DNA of 64,000 bases from Prostheceraeus crozeri. Taxonomy: Eukaryota > Platyhelminthes > Polycladida > Euryleptidae. The stretch lies in contig CAJQUW010007508.1 of the NCBI GenBank assembly GCA_907163375.1, forward strand, positions 186,001 through 250,000, in the 5' to 3' direction. The notes beneath the pieces were generated by a model, which worked only from the letters and a program-made list of their open reading frames with translations, made no database searches and was not told the origin of the DNA. Position 1 is the stretch's first letter. Each line of letters begins with the position of its first letter. This document shows, in pieces, positions 46,201-57,729 of this stretch. A program made the position numbers and the translations under genes.

Positions 46201-46557
46201 GGGAAGTCTTTGTGGCAATCTTGAAATTGATTCAAATTTTCATTGATTGTACTGTATATATGCTAATTAGTTGTAGTGTACCTGTCGGAATAATAGCTTC
46301 TATTTCTAAAATTAAGAATGCATTTGTGGCAGGATTTGTTGCTTCTGTGTTAATGCTGCTCTGTGGCAGGGAAAATGCATGTGTGTTGTATTTGTGGCTC
46401 ATTTGTGTTGCATTTCTGGTATTTAGATGCGCCCCAGGCTAAGTAAATCGTAAATAGCAATAAGCTCAAGTGGGCCTATAAAAATTTTCTATGATTCGAT
46501 TCGTGAATCACGACCCAATTCGATTCGACTCAAAATTTGCCGATTCGCAGGTCCCTA
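43272..46557. mobile_element. 3.3 kb hAT element, 8-bp duplication, no transposase
   Basis: TAGGGACCTGCGAA at the left and TTCGCAGGTCCCTA at the right are 14-bp inverted repeats. The flanks GTTTTTAG (43264-43271) and GATTTTAG (46558-46565) form an 8-bp duplication with one difference. Subterminal TTCGAATCG-like repeats lie inside both ends. No transposase motif was found in the 3286 bp. A foldback lies within it at 45385-46437. Confidence 0.88.
45385..46437. repeat. Foldback with arms of about 310-330 bp
   Basis: The left arm (about 45385-45690) and right arm (about 46112-46437) are inverted copies. Shared blocks include TTCCTTTTCCGGTACAAATA, CAACAAATCCTGCCACAAAT and GGTACTTTCCAGTT. CCACAAA motifs recur along both arms. 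The loop (45690-46112) has no family signature. Nested in the hAT element. Confidence 0.85.
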
Positions 46558-46565
46558 GATTTTAG

Positions 46566-47140
46566 ATTTGCTAGATCATGAGTTTGAGTGTAGTCCATTT
46601 GATCATCATATTCCAGCGTTAATTAAGCTGATAGTGAAAAAAATTTGTACAGCTCGACTTTGCTATTATTCAAATATTGTTACTCAGAGTACTTTAGGAT
46701 ATACTAAGGCTAAGAAAAATTTAACCACCCCTTTGTCTGTTTTTCAGAACTATTGACGCAATGCAATCGAATTTAGCCGAGTGTTGAATTGTTGTAAAAG
46801 GATCAATACAAATGTATTATTTAATCCATTGCCTTTTCAATGTCAAAATACAGCTCTAAAATAATTCCAACAATTCGGCTTCGTATTGAAGTACGTGTTA
46901 TTAACAGCATCGTCACTTAATTCTCATAGCTGTTGGCGAACTTCGGTGGGTAATAATCTCAGGAACGATCTGTTTTCTCTTCACGCGTGCTTGCTCATAT
47001 ATAAAATTTCCTGTATCTGTTTTGCGTTGTCGCTGTTTATTATCGTCCATGGCTTCATTCTGGATTGTGTCTAGCGCATTGATATGGAGATAATGGGATC
47101 ATTGGTGTAGCAACATTAGATCTGTGTGCAAATAGGACGA
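46566..47140. other. No recognised feature
   Basis: AT-rich sequence between the hAT element and a small inverted repeat. Confidence 0.4.
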
Positions 47141-47141
47141 A

Positions 47142-47238
47142 GGGAAGTCCCATTGATACTATTTTTATACATACAGGTTTTTATATCATTGGGTACTATT
47201 TTTAAACAGTGATCTATTTTTATATCAATGGGCGTCCC
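47142..47238. repeat. Small inverted repeat
   Basis: GGGAAGTCCCATTGATACTA (from 47143) pairs with TATATCAATGGGCGTCCC (ending about 47237), and CTATTTTTATA recurs inside. Possibly a tiny MITE. Confidence 0.5.
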
Positions 47239-48415
47239 ACAGATTTATTAATAGGTCTGTGACACTGACTAGGATAATGAATAGACTGCGCGTAGATAAT
47301 AGTAGGATAATAGGAGTAGATGACGAGGCAATGTGAAGGCGTGAAGCATGTTTACGTTACCGCACTGCTCCGAAGTAAAGGCAACAAACAGCGCCGTCAA
47401 CGCTTTGGCGATAGGAAGAGACAAGGGATTAATTACACTTACAGAGTGGAATTTATTTCAAAGTTCTCTGTTGACCATTGACAAATGATTAGTGACGTAT
47501 ATATACCATAATATATTGCGAATATGTGTGCACTGTGATATTTTAACGAACGATCTAAATTCATGGAGATGAGAATGTGCGCAAACATTTCAGTTTTATT
47601 AAGATGAGGCAAAATTCATCGATATCAGCAAGTCCCAAATATGACACAATTTAATGAAGTGGAGTTATTTAGCAAAAATGACGCAAAAATCAGTGTGATA
47701 GTTCATTTTTAAACATGTCATTTTTGTACGTGAAACCGCTTTTTAATGATGTTAGGACTATATACGAATACATGGTCAAATCACATGTAAGTAAAAACGA
47801 CTGCAAATCAGGAAAAGAATATTTACTTTCCTCTAAACAGAACTGCTTTTGTCGCTTGCTGCCTAGATTGTGTTGAAGAACAAAAAATGTTTCTCTCAGA
47901 ATACAGCTTACCGTACCTGAGTAGTCGAATTTTCACGTAAGAATTGCAAATCATACGGATCAACTTGATAATGTGATCAGATTTACTTCACAAAGGTCAT
48001 TGTCAAATGTATGTCCACTGATATCGGGGAAAAATTGGATCCTATCAACCTTTTGTAACACAAGATTCTAAATTTTAATGTCAATATGTTTTTCCTTAGG
48101 CAAGAGTTAGACATCAGTTACACCTGGAAATATTGATCGGAAAATAGCCTCTACAACGCAAATAACTTGGTATAAACCCCCATAACTTGGTGTTAACAAA
48201 CCACCTCTCTGTTTCACAGCGAGGAATTGAGACAAATTTACATCTAAATTCCCTGCATTTGAATCACTAGAGATATTGTCAAACAGAGCATCAATGCAGA
48301 TGGTACAATCAATTCTATCTTTCAGTTTCCGAACTATGCATCCTGCGATGTATTATAGAACATTCCAACACCACTCAGAATTGAATTTTATGGAATGGCC
48401 TGGTTTCAAACAGTA
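47239..48415. other. No recognised feature
   Basis: Several short open stretches but no motif. It borders the 3' side of the pogo-type fragment. Confidence 0.4.
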
Positions 48416-48418
48416 AAT

Positions 48419-48793
48419 CTATGACAGATCATCGTTTGTGATGCCACATGTCTGAATAACGTCAGAAGATACACTATTCCATGCTTCTAGGACCCCTGTG
48501 ATTTGCAACTTAAGTGCTGGTGCTTTGATTGGGCCACCTTTCGTAAATTCGTAAACTCCTTCAGAAAACCATTTATCATAGCATTCGCGATATCCTTCTT
48601 TCACGATTTTATTCATCGAGACATCAACAGGGTGAAGCATCTCAGTACATCCTCCAGGAATGACTCCCATGACGGTGTTTCGGTGGGCAAATGCCGATTT
48701 TGCTTGATCAGAAATATGGCACTTGAATGAGTCCCAAAAGAGAAATTTTTTATCACTTCCACACACTAAAAAAGCAAAATTGTGATTCAACAT
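48419..48793 (-). pseudogene. pogo/Tigger-type DDE transposase fragment
   Basis: The minus-strand frame reads KKFLFWDSFKCHISDQAKSA, then TVMGVIPGGCTEMLHPVDVS and MNKIVKEGYRECYDKWF. The family pattern is LL-x-x-DSF-x-x-H, then IPGG-x-T-x-x-x-Q-P-x-D-V-x-x-N-K. Here the second Asp (DSF) and the third (P-V-D-V) of the DDD core are visible, with His in place of the usual Gln before P. The first Asp and the CENP-B DNA-binding part are missing, and the end (GVLEAWNSVSSDVIQTCGI) is family-like. It may be a transposon remnant or a domesticated exon. A THAP fragment on the same strand lies about 110 bp upstream. Confidence 0.75.
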
Positions 48794-48814
48794 AATGCGA
48801 GTCAGTATATTTTA

Positions 48815-48905
48815 TCATTTAACCCGCCCCCAAATAGAACCCGCACCTGAATCACTAAAAAAAATCGTATAACCCGCGGGTTGTATTCGAGAAAATACGG
48901 TATTC
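48815..48905 (-). repeat. Short GC-rich dispersed repeat
   Basis: On the minus strand, ACCGTATTTTCTCGAATA followed by AACCCGCGGGTTATACG and two further CGGGTT motifs. Similar repeats starting CCGTATTT(T/A)CTCGAATA are common in invertebrate genomes. It interrupts the THAP reading frame. Confidence 0.45.
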
Positions 48906-49015
48906 AACCATTTCTGTGATAATGCTTTGTTTGATAAAGGAAAACGATGAAAAGAAATACTGGAAAACTTCGAAGAACGATTAGTACAGTGAGGCACACA
49001 ACAAGACGCCACCAT
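48900..49015 (-). pseudogene. THAP-domain N-terminus
   Basis: An ATG at 49015 on the minus strand opens MVASCCVPHCTNRSSKFSSI, then SFHRFPLSNKALSQKWLNT. This is the start of a THAP zinc-coordinating DNA-binding domain: C-x-x-x-C pair, then SFHRFP and the conserved Trp. The second half, with its Cys-x2-His pair, is not in this frame, because the sequence runs into a GC-rich repeat. It could be a first exon cut by a splice donor or a fragment. THAP domains occur in P-element-type transposases and in host transcription factors. Confidence 0.75.
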
Positions 49016-49328
49016 GTTTAATTGTTATTAGATCTGTGATCCTGTTAAATCCTACATCAATGCCTCCTTGTCCTGTGCTTCTTCCTCGCTTTACCATCAT
49101 TGATACGGAGATACATGTAATGGGAACCCTATTCTAAATCACGGTTTATCATGTGCATTAATATCACGATGGGAATCCCTGCAGCTATAAATAGATCTGA
49201 GTTTGAAGCAGATGCAGTAGAGTATTTAATTGGAAAGATTCCTTGGCTATTGGTCATAATTTTCTTTTCTTTGGAAAGAGCCAAATTCTAGTGATGGATT
49301 GATTTTTTATTTTCTAACGTTCGATTAA

Positions 49329-49357
49329 TTTCAGCTATTATCTATAGCTATCTTCAG
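49329..49357 (-). ncRNA. Hammerhead core with perfect stem II
   Basis: On the minus strand: CTGAAGA (49357-49351), then AGCTAT and ATAGCT forming a perfect 6-bp stem around AGATA, then GAAA (49332-49329). All conserved bases of the CUGANGA and GAAA boxes are present. Stems I and III are not obvious by eye. Confidence 0.55.
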
Positions 49358-49513
49358 GAAATAAATTATAATATCTTCAGGAGTGGGAGCTCCCACTCTT
49401 CCATAACGTCCCCAAAAATTTTGTACATAGTTTTGTATTATTTGTAATTTTGTATCGCTTGTATGCAGATGTGAATTTTTAAATCTTTTTCTATAATGTC
49501 AGAAAATTATTTC

Positions 49514-49542
49514 CTGAAGATAGCTATAGATAATTGCTGAAA
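49514..49542 (+). ncRNA. Hammerhead core, one stem II mismatch
   Basis: CTGAAGA (49514-49520), AGCTAT and ATTGCT pairing with one mismatch, then GAAA (49539-49542). Mirror copy of the core at 49329-49357. Confidence 0.5.
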
Positions 49543-49609
49543 TTAATCGAACGTTAGAAAATAAAAAATCAATCCATCACTAGAATTTGGCTCTTTCCAA
49601 TGAAAAGAG

Positions 49610-52415
49610 AAGTAGAGTATTTATCTATTTTTCAGTACATTTGATCTATCTACTTTAATCAAATCTTTTCTAACCCTCGGCGGGCCAAGGTCTACCAGAA
49701 AAATAGAGCACAAAATAAGTTCATAAGGACGCGAACTCCCTTTCTTCCCGACTACAACTCCTGTAACTTGGGTTCGAGTTTCGCAAAAGCAAGTACTTTT
49801 TTCACAGTAGTGCCTCTGTTGCACAAGTTGTTTTAATTCATTCCACTTTCCAGGCAAATATTATAAAGCTGCTCACAATTGCTCATCGGAAAAACAGATT
49901 TGTTAATATTAAACAACAGCTCCTGCCTCTTTCTAGCTGACTTGTGCTTGATTCCTGGTCGGACAAATTGCGTTCAGAAAGATAAGGTACTCAGTATCAT
50001 CACGCATAAACCCAAAACAACTGTTTGCTGAAGTACACCGATGTATTTCTATTAGTGTTCTGAAAGTAGCCGATATCTAAATTGAATATTTCATCTCAGC
50101 TGACGTTGTACCTGGCCATAGGATAATCATACATGAAGAAATTAATTAAAATCATTCCCCTGTCTAAACTGGATTATGCAGGGATTAATCATGCCAAATA
50201 ACAAAATATTGATTTGACTAGAAATGTCTAATCTTGATTTCTCGTCAGCTGACTGTCACATAACTCAGTCAGTAGAAATGGCATAATAAGTGCCCAGTCT
50301 TTAGACTTTTTTTTAGAATCTAATGTTTAGGATTACACTGTTTTATTCTGATGTTACTGATTACATTTAAAAAGAAGACATATTTCACATCTAAGTAACT
50401 TCATTCAGTTATTTGGTCTTTTAGGAATCACTAACGTCTTCGATGCTTGCACTTGTGTTCGCTTCACCATATTGTCCACTATTCTTCTTCTTCTTGACCG
50501 CGAACTTTGTGAAGTTCCGCACCTACCGAGCACATTGCCACGGAAGATTCTGATAAATTGTCTTAATGCGCAAAATATCAGTTTTCTCTCCCGAGTAATT
50601 TTAAGGCCACTAAATAATTACTAATAAAAAAGGGAAATCAATCATGGAGTGACAAAAGTTTGATGCGACTTTACAGGCATATCCTTTGATAATAGATGGA
50701 ATTGAATAAACCGCCCGCAGTAGGCTACTTCTTTAGGTCTATACATATGAGAACATGGTCAAATTCCTATACACCTCAAAATCTTATGTTCATTAGGCTA
50801 AGTCCTCATATTTTTTTATAGGCATAAATCAAATTATATTTTACTCTCCATTAAATCTGAAAGTTGTTTCTAAATTAAAATTTTACCCAAAATCCGAATT
50901 TCGCATTTTAGAAATAATCTATCGAGCTCATCAAAAGATATTTGCAATTTATTGATCGGAATCGATCTGATTGATCAGCTCTGAGGTAAATGTGATCCAT
51001 CGATGAAAGCGACTACCTTTCAAATTTTATCCATCATGACAAGAATTTCGTCTTTATGCCCCGAATTAAAAACTGGATACCGATGTGTGTAATGCATGCC
51101 GATATACAATACAGATATATAATGCACCTCGAAATTACTCTCAAAAGACAATTTCTGAAAAAATGTGATGATACTTAAACAGGGACCTATATGAAAACAA
51201 ACAATGAGGTATCATTTATCACAAAACTTCTCATTCAAACTACGCAGAATTATTTGTGTTCGTCTTCAAAGTCGGTGACTCGTTGTGCTTCCCCTTCAGC
51301 ACCAATTTACCAAAACGTTTTGTTTTTTCACTAGATACTGAACGCGTTGTTTATATCTTAGATAAACAAGAACCTGTAATAGCCACAATTTTTGGCAACT
51401 AGGGAAGCCATAGAGTAGGGCCAAAGCTGACTGTGTCAATTTGTGTGAAACACACTAAGTGCTCTCAATGCTCGAATTCGAGAGAGGTAGGGTCAGACTG
51501 AAGACATAGCGAAATGAACTGCTCACTACAACCCGAAAAGATTTGTAGCGTGAGAACACTGAAGCTACCAACCAATGCATAATGAATGGGAAAGTTTCTC
51601 TTTAGCTTTGGCTTACTATATTTACTGTACATCTAGATAGTGTTGCCTATTTCAGAAATATATATTCTTTTCACTTTCATGCAAAATACTTTATTAATTG
51701 CTCACAATGCAAATCACAATAATGCTTGTTTAGCGCCGTTGGTTCATTGTACAGTCCTCCTAAGCTATAAGCGCAACACATGGAATATCGAAGACATGCT
51801 TATACATGTAGGCCTATATTTCGATGCGTTATGTAGCCATATCAGTCAACATGAATCTCATGGACTGAATCGAAACATTTAATTTCACCTGTCATGCCAC
51901 TTCCCTTTATGTAAACCTAAATAGAAAAGCCTTTACATAGTCTATGGATCCTTAGTAAAACTATTATGGACTATGTATACACAACGTGCAGGCCGACATC
52001 TTTTATAATTGTTAATCGCAAGATAATTTCAATTTCACACTGACTGAATAAATCGATCTATAGTCTTGCTACTCGCCCTAGTTATGAATGGTCAAATTGT
52101 ACGAAGGGACGAGAGATCACTCTAACTCATGAATCTTCTATATTATAGGGGCACACGCATGCAGGACAAACATTTTGCAAATGTACATGCGGCAAACCTG
52201 CAAGCTGTTCGCATAAACATACATAATATACATACAGTGTACATACACACATATCGTAATCATGCGCATGATTTTCATGATGCATTTTCGAGATTGTATC
52301 ACTCAGTAATCGTGTGCACTGACATAGTTCACACATGGTTCTGCCTAGCGTGGACTATAATCTATGACTAACTGACTATCTATGTTATAATGCCAAAAAT
52401 CGACAATCAGATAAT
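49610..52415. other. No recognised feature
   Basis: 2.8 kb of AT-rich DNA with short open frames only. No terminal repeats, splice-like exons or protein motifs that I can support. Confidence 0.45.
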
Positions 52416-52423
52416 GTAATGCT

Positions 52424-53589
52424 TAGGGGTGTAACGATTCATCGGCCGATTATTGAATGTTTTTGAAGGTCTTTTGAAGATTTTTGTAAATTTTCAGTCA
52501 AATTTAGTGACTGATTGAAAAACAAGATTTCAAACTTTTAGATAAACTCAACTTTACATGTACATTGTGCATTATACATGTAAATTTAGCGACTTCTTTT
52601 TATCACTTCGATGATTGAGGACAACTGAATTCTTCCATAGACAAGATTTTCATATTGATCATAAATTTTTGTAAAAAAGTTAATGTTGCATGTTATCATG
52701 TATAAATGCAGTTAATATTTCTTCGCCGAGTGTGGGCAGAAGAGCCAAGAATGGGAACCGACCCAGAGTTTCAGTCCTGGCCCGTAATCCAAGATCCGAA
52801 TTGTTGATCACGTTGTAGATTTAATTTTTCGGCCAGAGCCTGACTTGCATTTTTTTTATTTTTGGGCCCAGGCCCGCCTTTTATTTAAAATTAGTAGCCA
52901 TTTAAATATATTTGGAAATGCTGATTGAGCAATCAATCACCATATTTTTCATTATCAAGATTCACTCAAAATGTCTTCTTGCTCAGAATAAAGGCATATG
53001 AGTAAGTTGTTGTACATAACCACCAACTAAATACAACTTCGGATATATACTGTAAGTGTACATCCATGCTTTCATATTCGCAGATATATCGTATTCATAT
53101 ATCGAAATATGCAAACACGTGTCTGCTTTTCAAACTCGAATTATGACTCGCGCCCACAAAGGAAATGCCAGTGGTCAATAACTTATCCCGCCAATAAAAT
53201 GCTCTAAAAATTCTGTCATCTGATGGAAATATTTTTTCATGACTTATTCGTTAATTACGGAAAACGCTGGTCTTTAAATCCATTAATAGAATTTTTAAGG
53301 AGAATATTTTGCGTGTGTCAAGGAAAATGATAGCCTAACCATCATGGTCTAATGATTTTAGCGTTCGCTATGATAGACATGATTGTAAACCGTACAAATT
53401 GTACTCGATTGCGCATCAGCGCAATACATGTATTGTAAACATACACATCAGATTTTAAAGAACGGCAAGAAACATAGTCTCAAGAACAACCGATCGGTTG
53501 TCTCCAGAAATCAAGGCCATGCAGGACTACCTTTCAACGATTAATCGGTAATCGGCCGATTATCAAAATCACTAATCGGTACACCCCTA
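52424..53589. mobile_element. hAT element, non-autonomous, imperfect 8-bp duplication
   Basis: TAGGGGTGTAACGATT at the left and AATCGGTACACCCCTA at the right are inverted ends. Both are followed inward by the palindromic ATCGGCCGAT. Flanks GTAATGCT (52416-52423) and GTTAGGCT (53590-53597) match at 6 of 8 positions. No transposase. The worn duplication suggests an older insertion. Confidence 0.8.
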
Positions 53590-53597
53590 GTTAGGCT

Positions 53598-55355
53598 CTA
53601 TATGAGGTGTTTCTAGTATAAAAATTAGGGGGAAATGTGAGAATTTTTCCAGGCATTAATGGGTTAAATGTCGATTGAATTATTATTTAATCTTGAAAGT
53701 ATTTAAAAATCATAGCTTGAAAATTATTCTTGAATTTGCCTTGAATCTAAAAAGAAAGTTAGATTTCTTTTGTGAAGTTGTTTGGATATATTGTGCGCAT
53801 CGGTGGAAGGTTGCAATAGTGCTGTGAAAGGCAAATGTCACAAAACAGGAGGTGGACATTGGACAATCATTTAAGGTCACAGATTATGCACCCTGTCGTA
53901 GATATTCGTATACAGTATAATGCGTCAGCATTTCATCCGGTTTTGCAATTTTATTAATAGCTTTCTATGTCACTTTTACTGTCTATTTAGTTAATATCAT
54001 TTGCTACATTCCGTCATGCGTCATTGAATTATTTATAGGACAAATTTATTGGAATAATTGATGCCGACGAGACATTCTGTTACAAACAAATACCGGTAGA
54101 GCGAGCTAGTTAACTAGTTGCGTAATGAATAATCAGTTTCACTTGTAATCGTCATGCACTTGCAGTCGGTAATAGTCAAGTTGCACTGAGAGTCTAAAGA
54201 TCACGCTTTCCATTTCCTTAAATTTTTCATTTTCTTCATCGTAAATAGGCATTCTATGAACTCAGGGCAAGAAAATTAAGAAATCCGAGACTGAAGCATG
54301 CTTAATTAACGTAGTATTTCTATGAAAAGTTATCACGTCCTCCCGGAAAGGCAGGTTAAAAGAGATTGCCCCGTGACTTCATATCATGACATTTTCCCTT
54401 CATAAAGTAAGACCATTATATGCTCTTATTTTGTATTTATAGTACCTTTAAATAAATTAAATGGGTCTTCCAATGTATTTCATGAATGATGGGTGATGTT
54501 TTCTGAGCAATCCGGTTTTCACTTTTTGGAGCAATGCCTTCTCTTCTTTTTCCTGATTAATGAAATTTTTCGTTTAGGACCACCCACTTGTTCAAATGAC
54601 TGAAATCCGATTAATGTCCGCTGTACATGACACGATAGAAAGCTGTGGACGTCGAAGGCCTGTCTGATTTTCTACTGTTTCCTTCGCCAATAAATCTTCA
54701 TTGTTGCTCCATTTTTGGACAAATTTGAAACATGACTAAATTCGATCAATTCGTTGTTAGCTAGTTATAACACAATAATTGCAAATGTGGCAAATTTCGG
54801 ACATTCGAAAACAATGCTTTTCGAAATAGTTCATGAGTTTGACCTTGCAGCGGGCCAAATCCAATGATATTTGTTGAAAACCTAGAAAATGCGTTGGAAC
54901 TATAAGTCATGAAAGCGGAGGTCAGTCTAAGGCCAGAGCAAAGTTCCAACATATGGCCGAACGCCTCCCTCCCCCTGTCTGAATTGGGTTAATATACTGT
55001 ACATGCATGTATACGTCAATTGAACATTTCAACAAATTGAACCCCGTGGTTTTCGACCTACTAGCACGTCGTAAAACTCCCGAGGACTTGTGTTTTGCAA
55101 CAGGCGGACACTATTTTCATTTTGACTTATAAATAGGGCAATTTTTTTGTGCAGGAAAAACCTGAAAATTGTGCGTTTATATTAATGGTACTACTAGTAT
55201 TCCCAATAATATAGCTTTTGTGGCTACAACCCGAGGATCTTATCAGATCAATAGAAGGCAGAACCCAGATAAGTAGAATGTCTATTGATACCAATTATTA
55301 TGTAGCGGTACTGTAATGAAGCAACACATACTTTTTGACGTTTTCGTTCAGAAAT
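53598..55355. other. No recognised feature
   Basis: AT-rich, no coding or repeat structure that I can name. Confidence 0.45.
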
Positions 55356-55359
55356 TTGC

Positions 55360-55975
55360 TGTCTTTAGCCAACATCTTTTTCAACATGGAGAAACTCCTT
55401 TCCACACATGTCGATGTTGCTTGGTATGAAGTTTCACGCATGTAGAAGGAGAAATGTTATTTCGATCGAGTTTCGAAATGACTTGTAAGTCCGCATTAGC
55501 TTCTTTACTCTTCTTCAAATATTTCTGTATGCCACATACATCCTCATGAAAATCAAGCGAAGACGATTGCTCCCAACAGTAAAGTACCGCGAGTCAGCCA
55601 CCGATATGAGCTTTATGACACTTGTGATCTCGTTTGATGACCATCAACGAGGATGAAACGCTTGGATCAGCAATCGATCCTTTTGCTCGAGTAACCAAAG
55701 GCCCGTCACCTTTGAAATTGTGCACGATTTCTGTCATAGAATGAAGATTCGACGTGCAATACATGGCAGCTTTTAACCATGATGTCCAACGAGTGACAAT
55801 AGGTTATGGAGGAGCTCCAATTTGGGTGAATATGTTTGAAATTTTTCTTTTTAAGCAGCTCTTCACAGTAGCCGCTTTTACACGTGAGGTCAAATTATCG
55901 ACATCAGTGAAATAGACAGGGACTTTCTCTGTGTAATTATGTATAATATGTGCTTCACAAGTTATGTGAAGAAGT
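55360..55975 (-). pseudogene. hAT-type transposase remnant
   Basis: Minus-strand pieces from 55960: NLCEAHIIHNYTEKVPVYFT, then TDVDNLTSRVKAATVKSCLK, KRKISNIFTQIGAPP, IVTRWTSWLKAAMYCTSNLH, and IADPSVSSSLMVIKRDHKC. The stretch G-x-P-x-P-x-V-TRW-x-T-W-L-x-A-x-x-Y is a hallmark of hAT-like transposases widespread in arthropods and other invertebrates. Several stops and frame changes are present, and both ends of the protein are missing. No TIRs were found around it. It differs from the hAT-like family at 34 and 58 kb, which has SCGLHVVHG-type motifs. Confidence 0.65.
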
Positions 55976-55976
55976 C

Positions 55977-55988
55977 GGGGGGGGGGGA
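55977..55988. repeat. Poly-G tract
   Basis: A run of about 11 G at 55978-55988. Confidence 0.85.
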
Positions 55989-55989
55989 T

Positions 55990-57723
55990 AAAGTTATTTC
56001 AACACTCGATACGTATACATAATATTTAAGATCTTATTGGCAGAAACATATCCTTGCTTAAAGAAAAAGATACTTAGAGAAGATTCATAGTTCTGTGTGA
56101 TTTGTAGAGCGAAATTTTTTGAGAACTATCATGCCATGTAATTATGCATAAATAATGCGAAATACTTGCCCTACAAATGAGGCATTCCCCCTTAAGTTCA
56201 CGTGTATGTTGTTCATGTTGTTCCTACCATGTTGCAATGTAATAAGTCCATAAGATTCGCAACATCGGCAGAAAAATCTAGAATATTAATTTTCATCAAA
56301 ATACCTGATCTCCTTAACTTAAACTCGAGTGCCTATGCAACATGCCTGCAATTTCTCAAATATGGTTTTAAAAGGGATTCATTCTCCATCTATTTAAGAA
56401 TTTATTTTGATTTACTTTCTCTTGAGGCTCAAGCTATCGGTTTTGTTTCAGATTTCGAAGGCAAAGTGGATAGAAAGAGCAATGATGATTATTTCAAGAA
56501 ATCAGTAAGTTCATTCAAGCATGATGCGCAAACATTCTTAAAACCCTATGGCTTCTTTCATGTCACTGGTGGACACAAAATAGAAGTTATGCAACATGCA
56601 CAGCCCATATCTTGATTTATAATATGAATCGAAGTATGATTCGTGTTTCCTATGATTCACGTCGATGAATGCATCTTTTTTTTGATAGATTATACAACAG
56701 TTTAGATAGCAAGAATCTGAAAGTGTTTTTTTCATTTTATGTAATACGTAGTCAAAAAATTTAGGAACTAAAATATTGCCCAATCAAATCTCGAATCGAA
56801 AATTATGTGTATGTTTTTAATTAAGTTGATGAAGGATGCTAGAGAATATGAAAAAAGTATCTTAAGATCTTTAAGAATGACACAGTCTGACTAGTTTAAT
56901 GTGGGATTTTACTTGAAATTGTCCATCAATTTCATGGGTCTGTTTTTCTTCATTTTTATTTTCCGACATTGAACGCATTGATGTCACTCCCAATTTTATG
57001 CACTTGCTGAAATTTGATCAAATAAAGTAAAATATCTCAATGGATTCACTAACTGAGTTTTCCAGTGACACTTTCATCGGTCTTCATAAGCACCACAACT
57101 TTCGAAAGATTTGAGAGATGGGCATGTTGTGCGTAGGACAAATAAACATGAAAGCTATGAATTACGCGTACGAACTTGATGCACTGCAAACATCGTATGT
57201 CTGTCGAATAATTGATGATATTGATCAGTTAGAAACATGTTCAAACCTCTACCCTGGATCTGGCCGGTCTGATTTTTTATCCGCCAACACAACAATCGGA
57301 CACAAGGACGCAGGACGACAGTATATGGTTGGCGTGGACAGGAAATTTCAGATCTGTATTTCATATCCACGAATATTGTCAGAAGTGGGTGTACCTCATT
57401 TAGCTCATATAATTCATGTAATGCCATCCTTATCATGGAATGAAATGAAAACATAATTCCACTCATATAACTCAATAAAATGAATTATTAGTCAAAAATT
57501 CAATGAAAACGGACATGGCTAAACACCGAGACATGATATCCAATTTTAGAACAAGAAAGTGTTTTTTTGTTATTTCTATTGATTTGGTAAAGAAAAACTT
57601 TGATATCATTTGTTGTTGTTTATAATTTGAAATTACTGAAATAATGTTATTTTTCAGTCTTTCTGCGCACAAAAATTAATATAATTTGTCAATATATATT
57701 TCGCCGATCTGGCCTTGTCAATT
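55990..57723. other. No recognised feature; two unassigned open frames
   Basis: Open frames of 137 codons (56202-56615) and 112 codons (57118-57456) occur on the plus strand. Neither shows a family motif, splice borders or supporting context. I do not call them genes. Confidence 0.4.
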
Positions 57724-57729
57724 GTAATA

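Larger units (their letters stand above)
49262..49609. mobile_element. Palindromic element with two hammerhead-like cores
   Basis: Arms of about 105 bp (49262-49370 and about 49505-49609) are near-perfect inverted copies, sharing GGAAAGAGCCAAATTCTAG and CTAACGTTCGATTAATTTCA. The centre holds the perfect 16-bp palindrome AGTGGGAGCTCCCACT near 49382-49397. Each arm carries a hammerhead-type core. It is probably two Penelope-like element ends joined head to head, or a retrozyme-like derivative. Confidence 0.7.

Noticed and set aside
47118-49195. Possible TIRs (AGATCTGTG... and ...AGATCT) around the THAP and pogo-type fragments
   Set aside because: Only scattered short matches, no target duplication; too weak to call an element.
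56202-57456. Open frames of 137 and 112 codons
   Set aside because: No motif, no splice signals and no flanking element; likely chance in AT-rich DNA.
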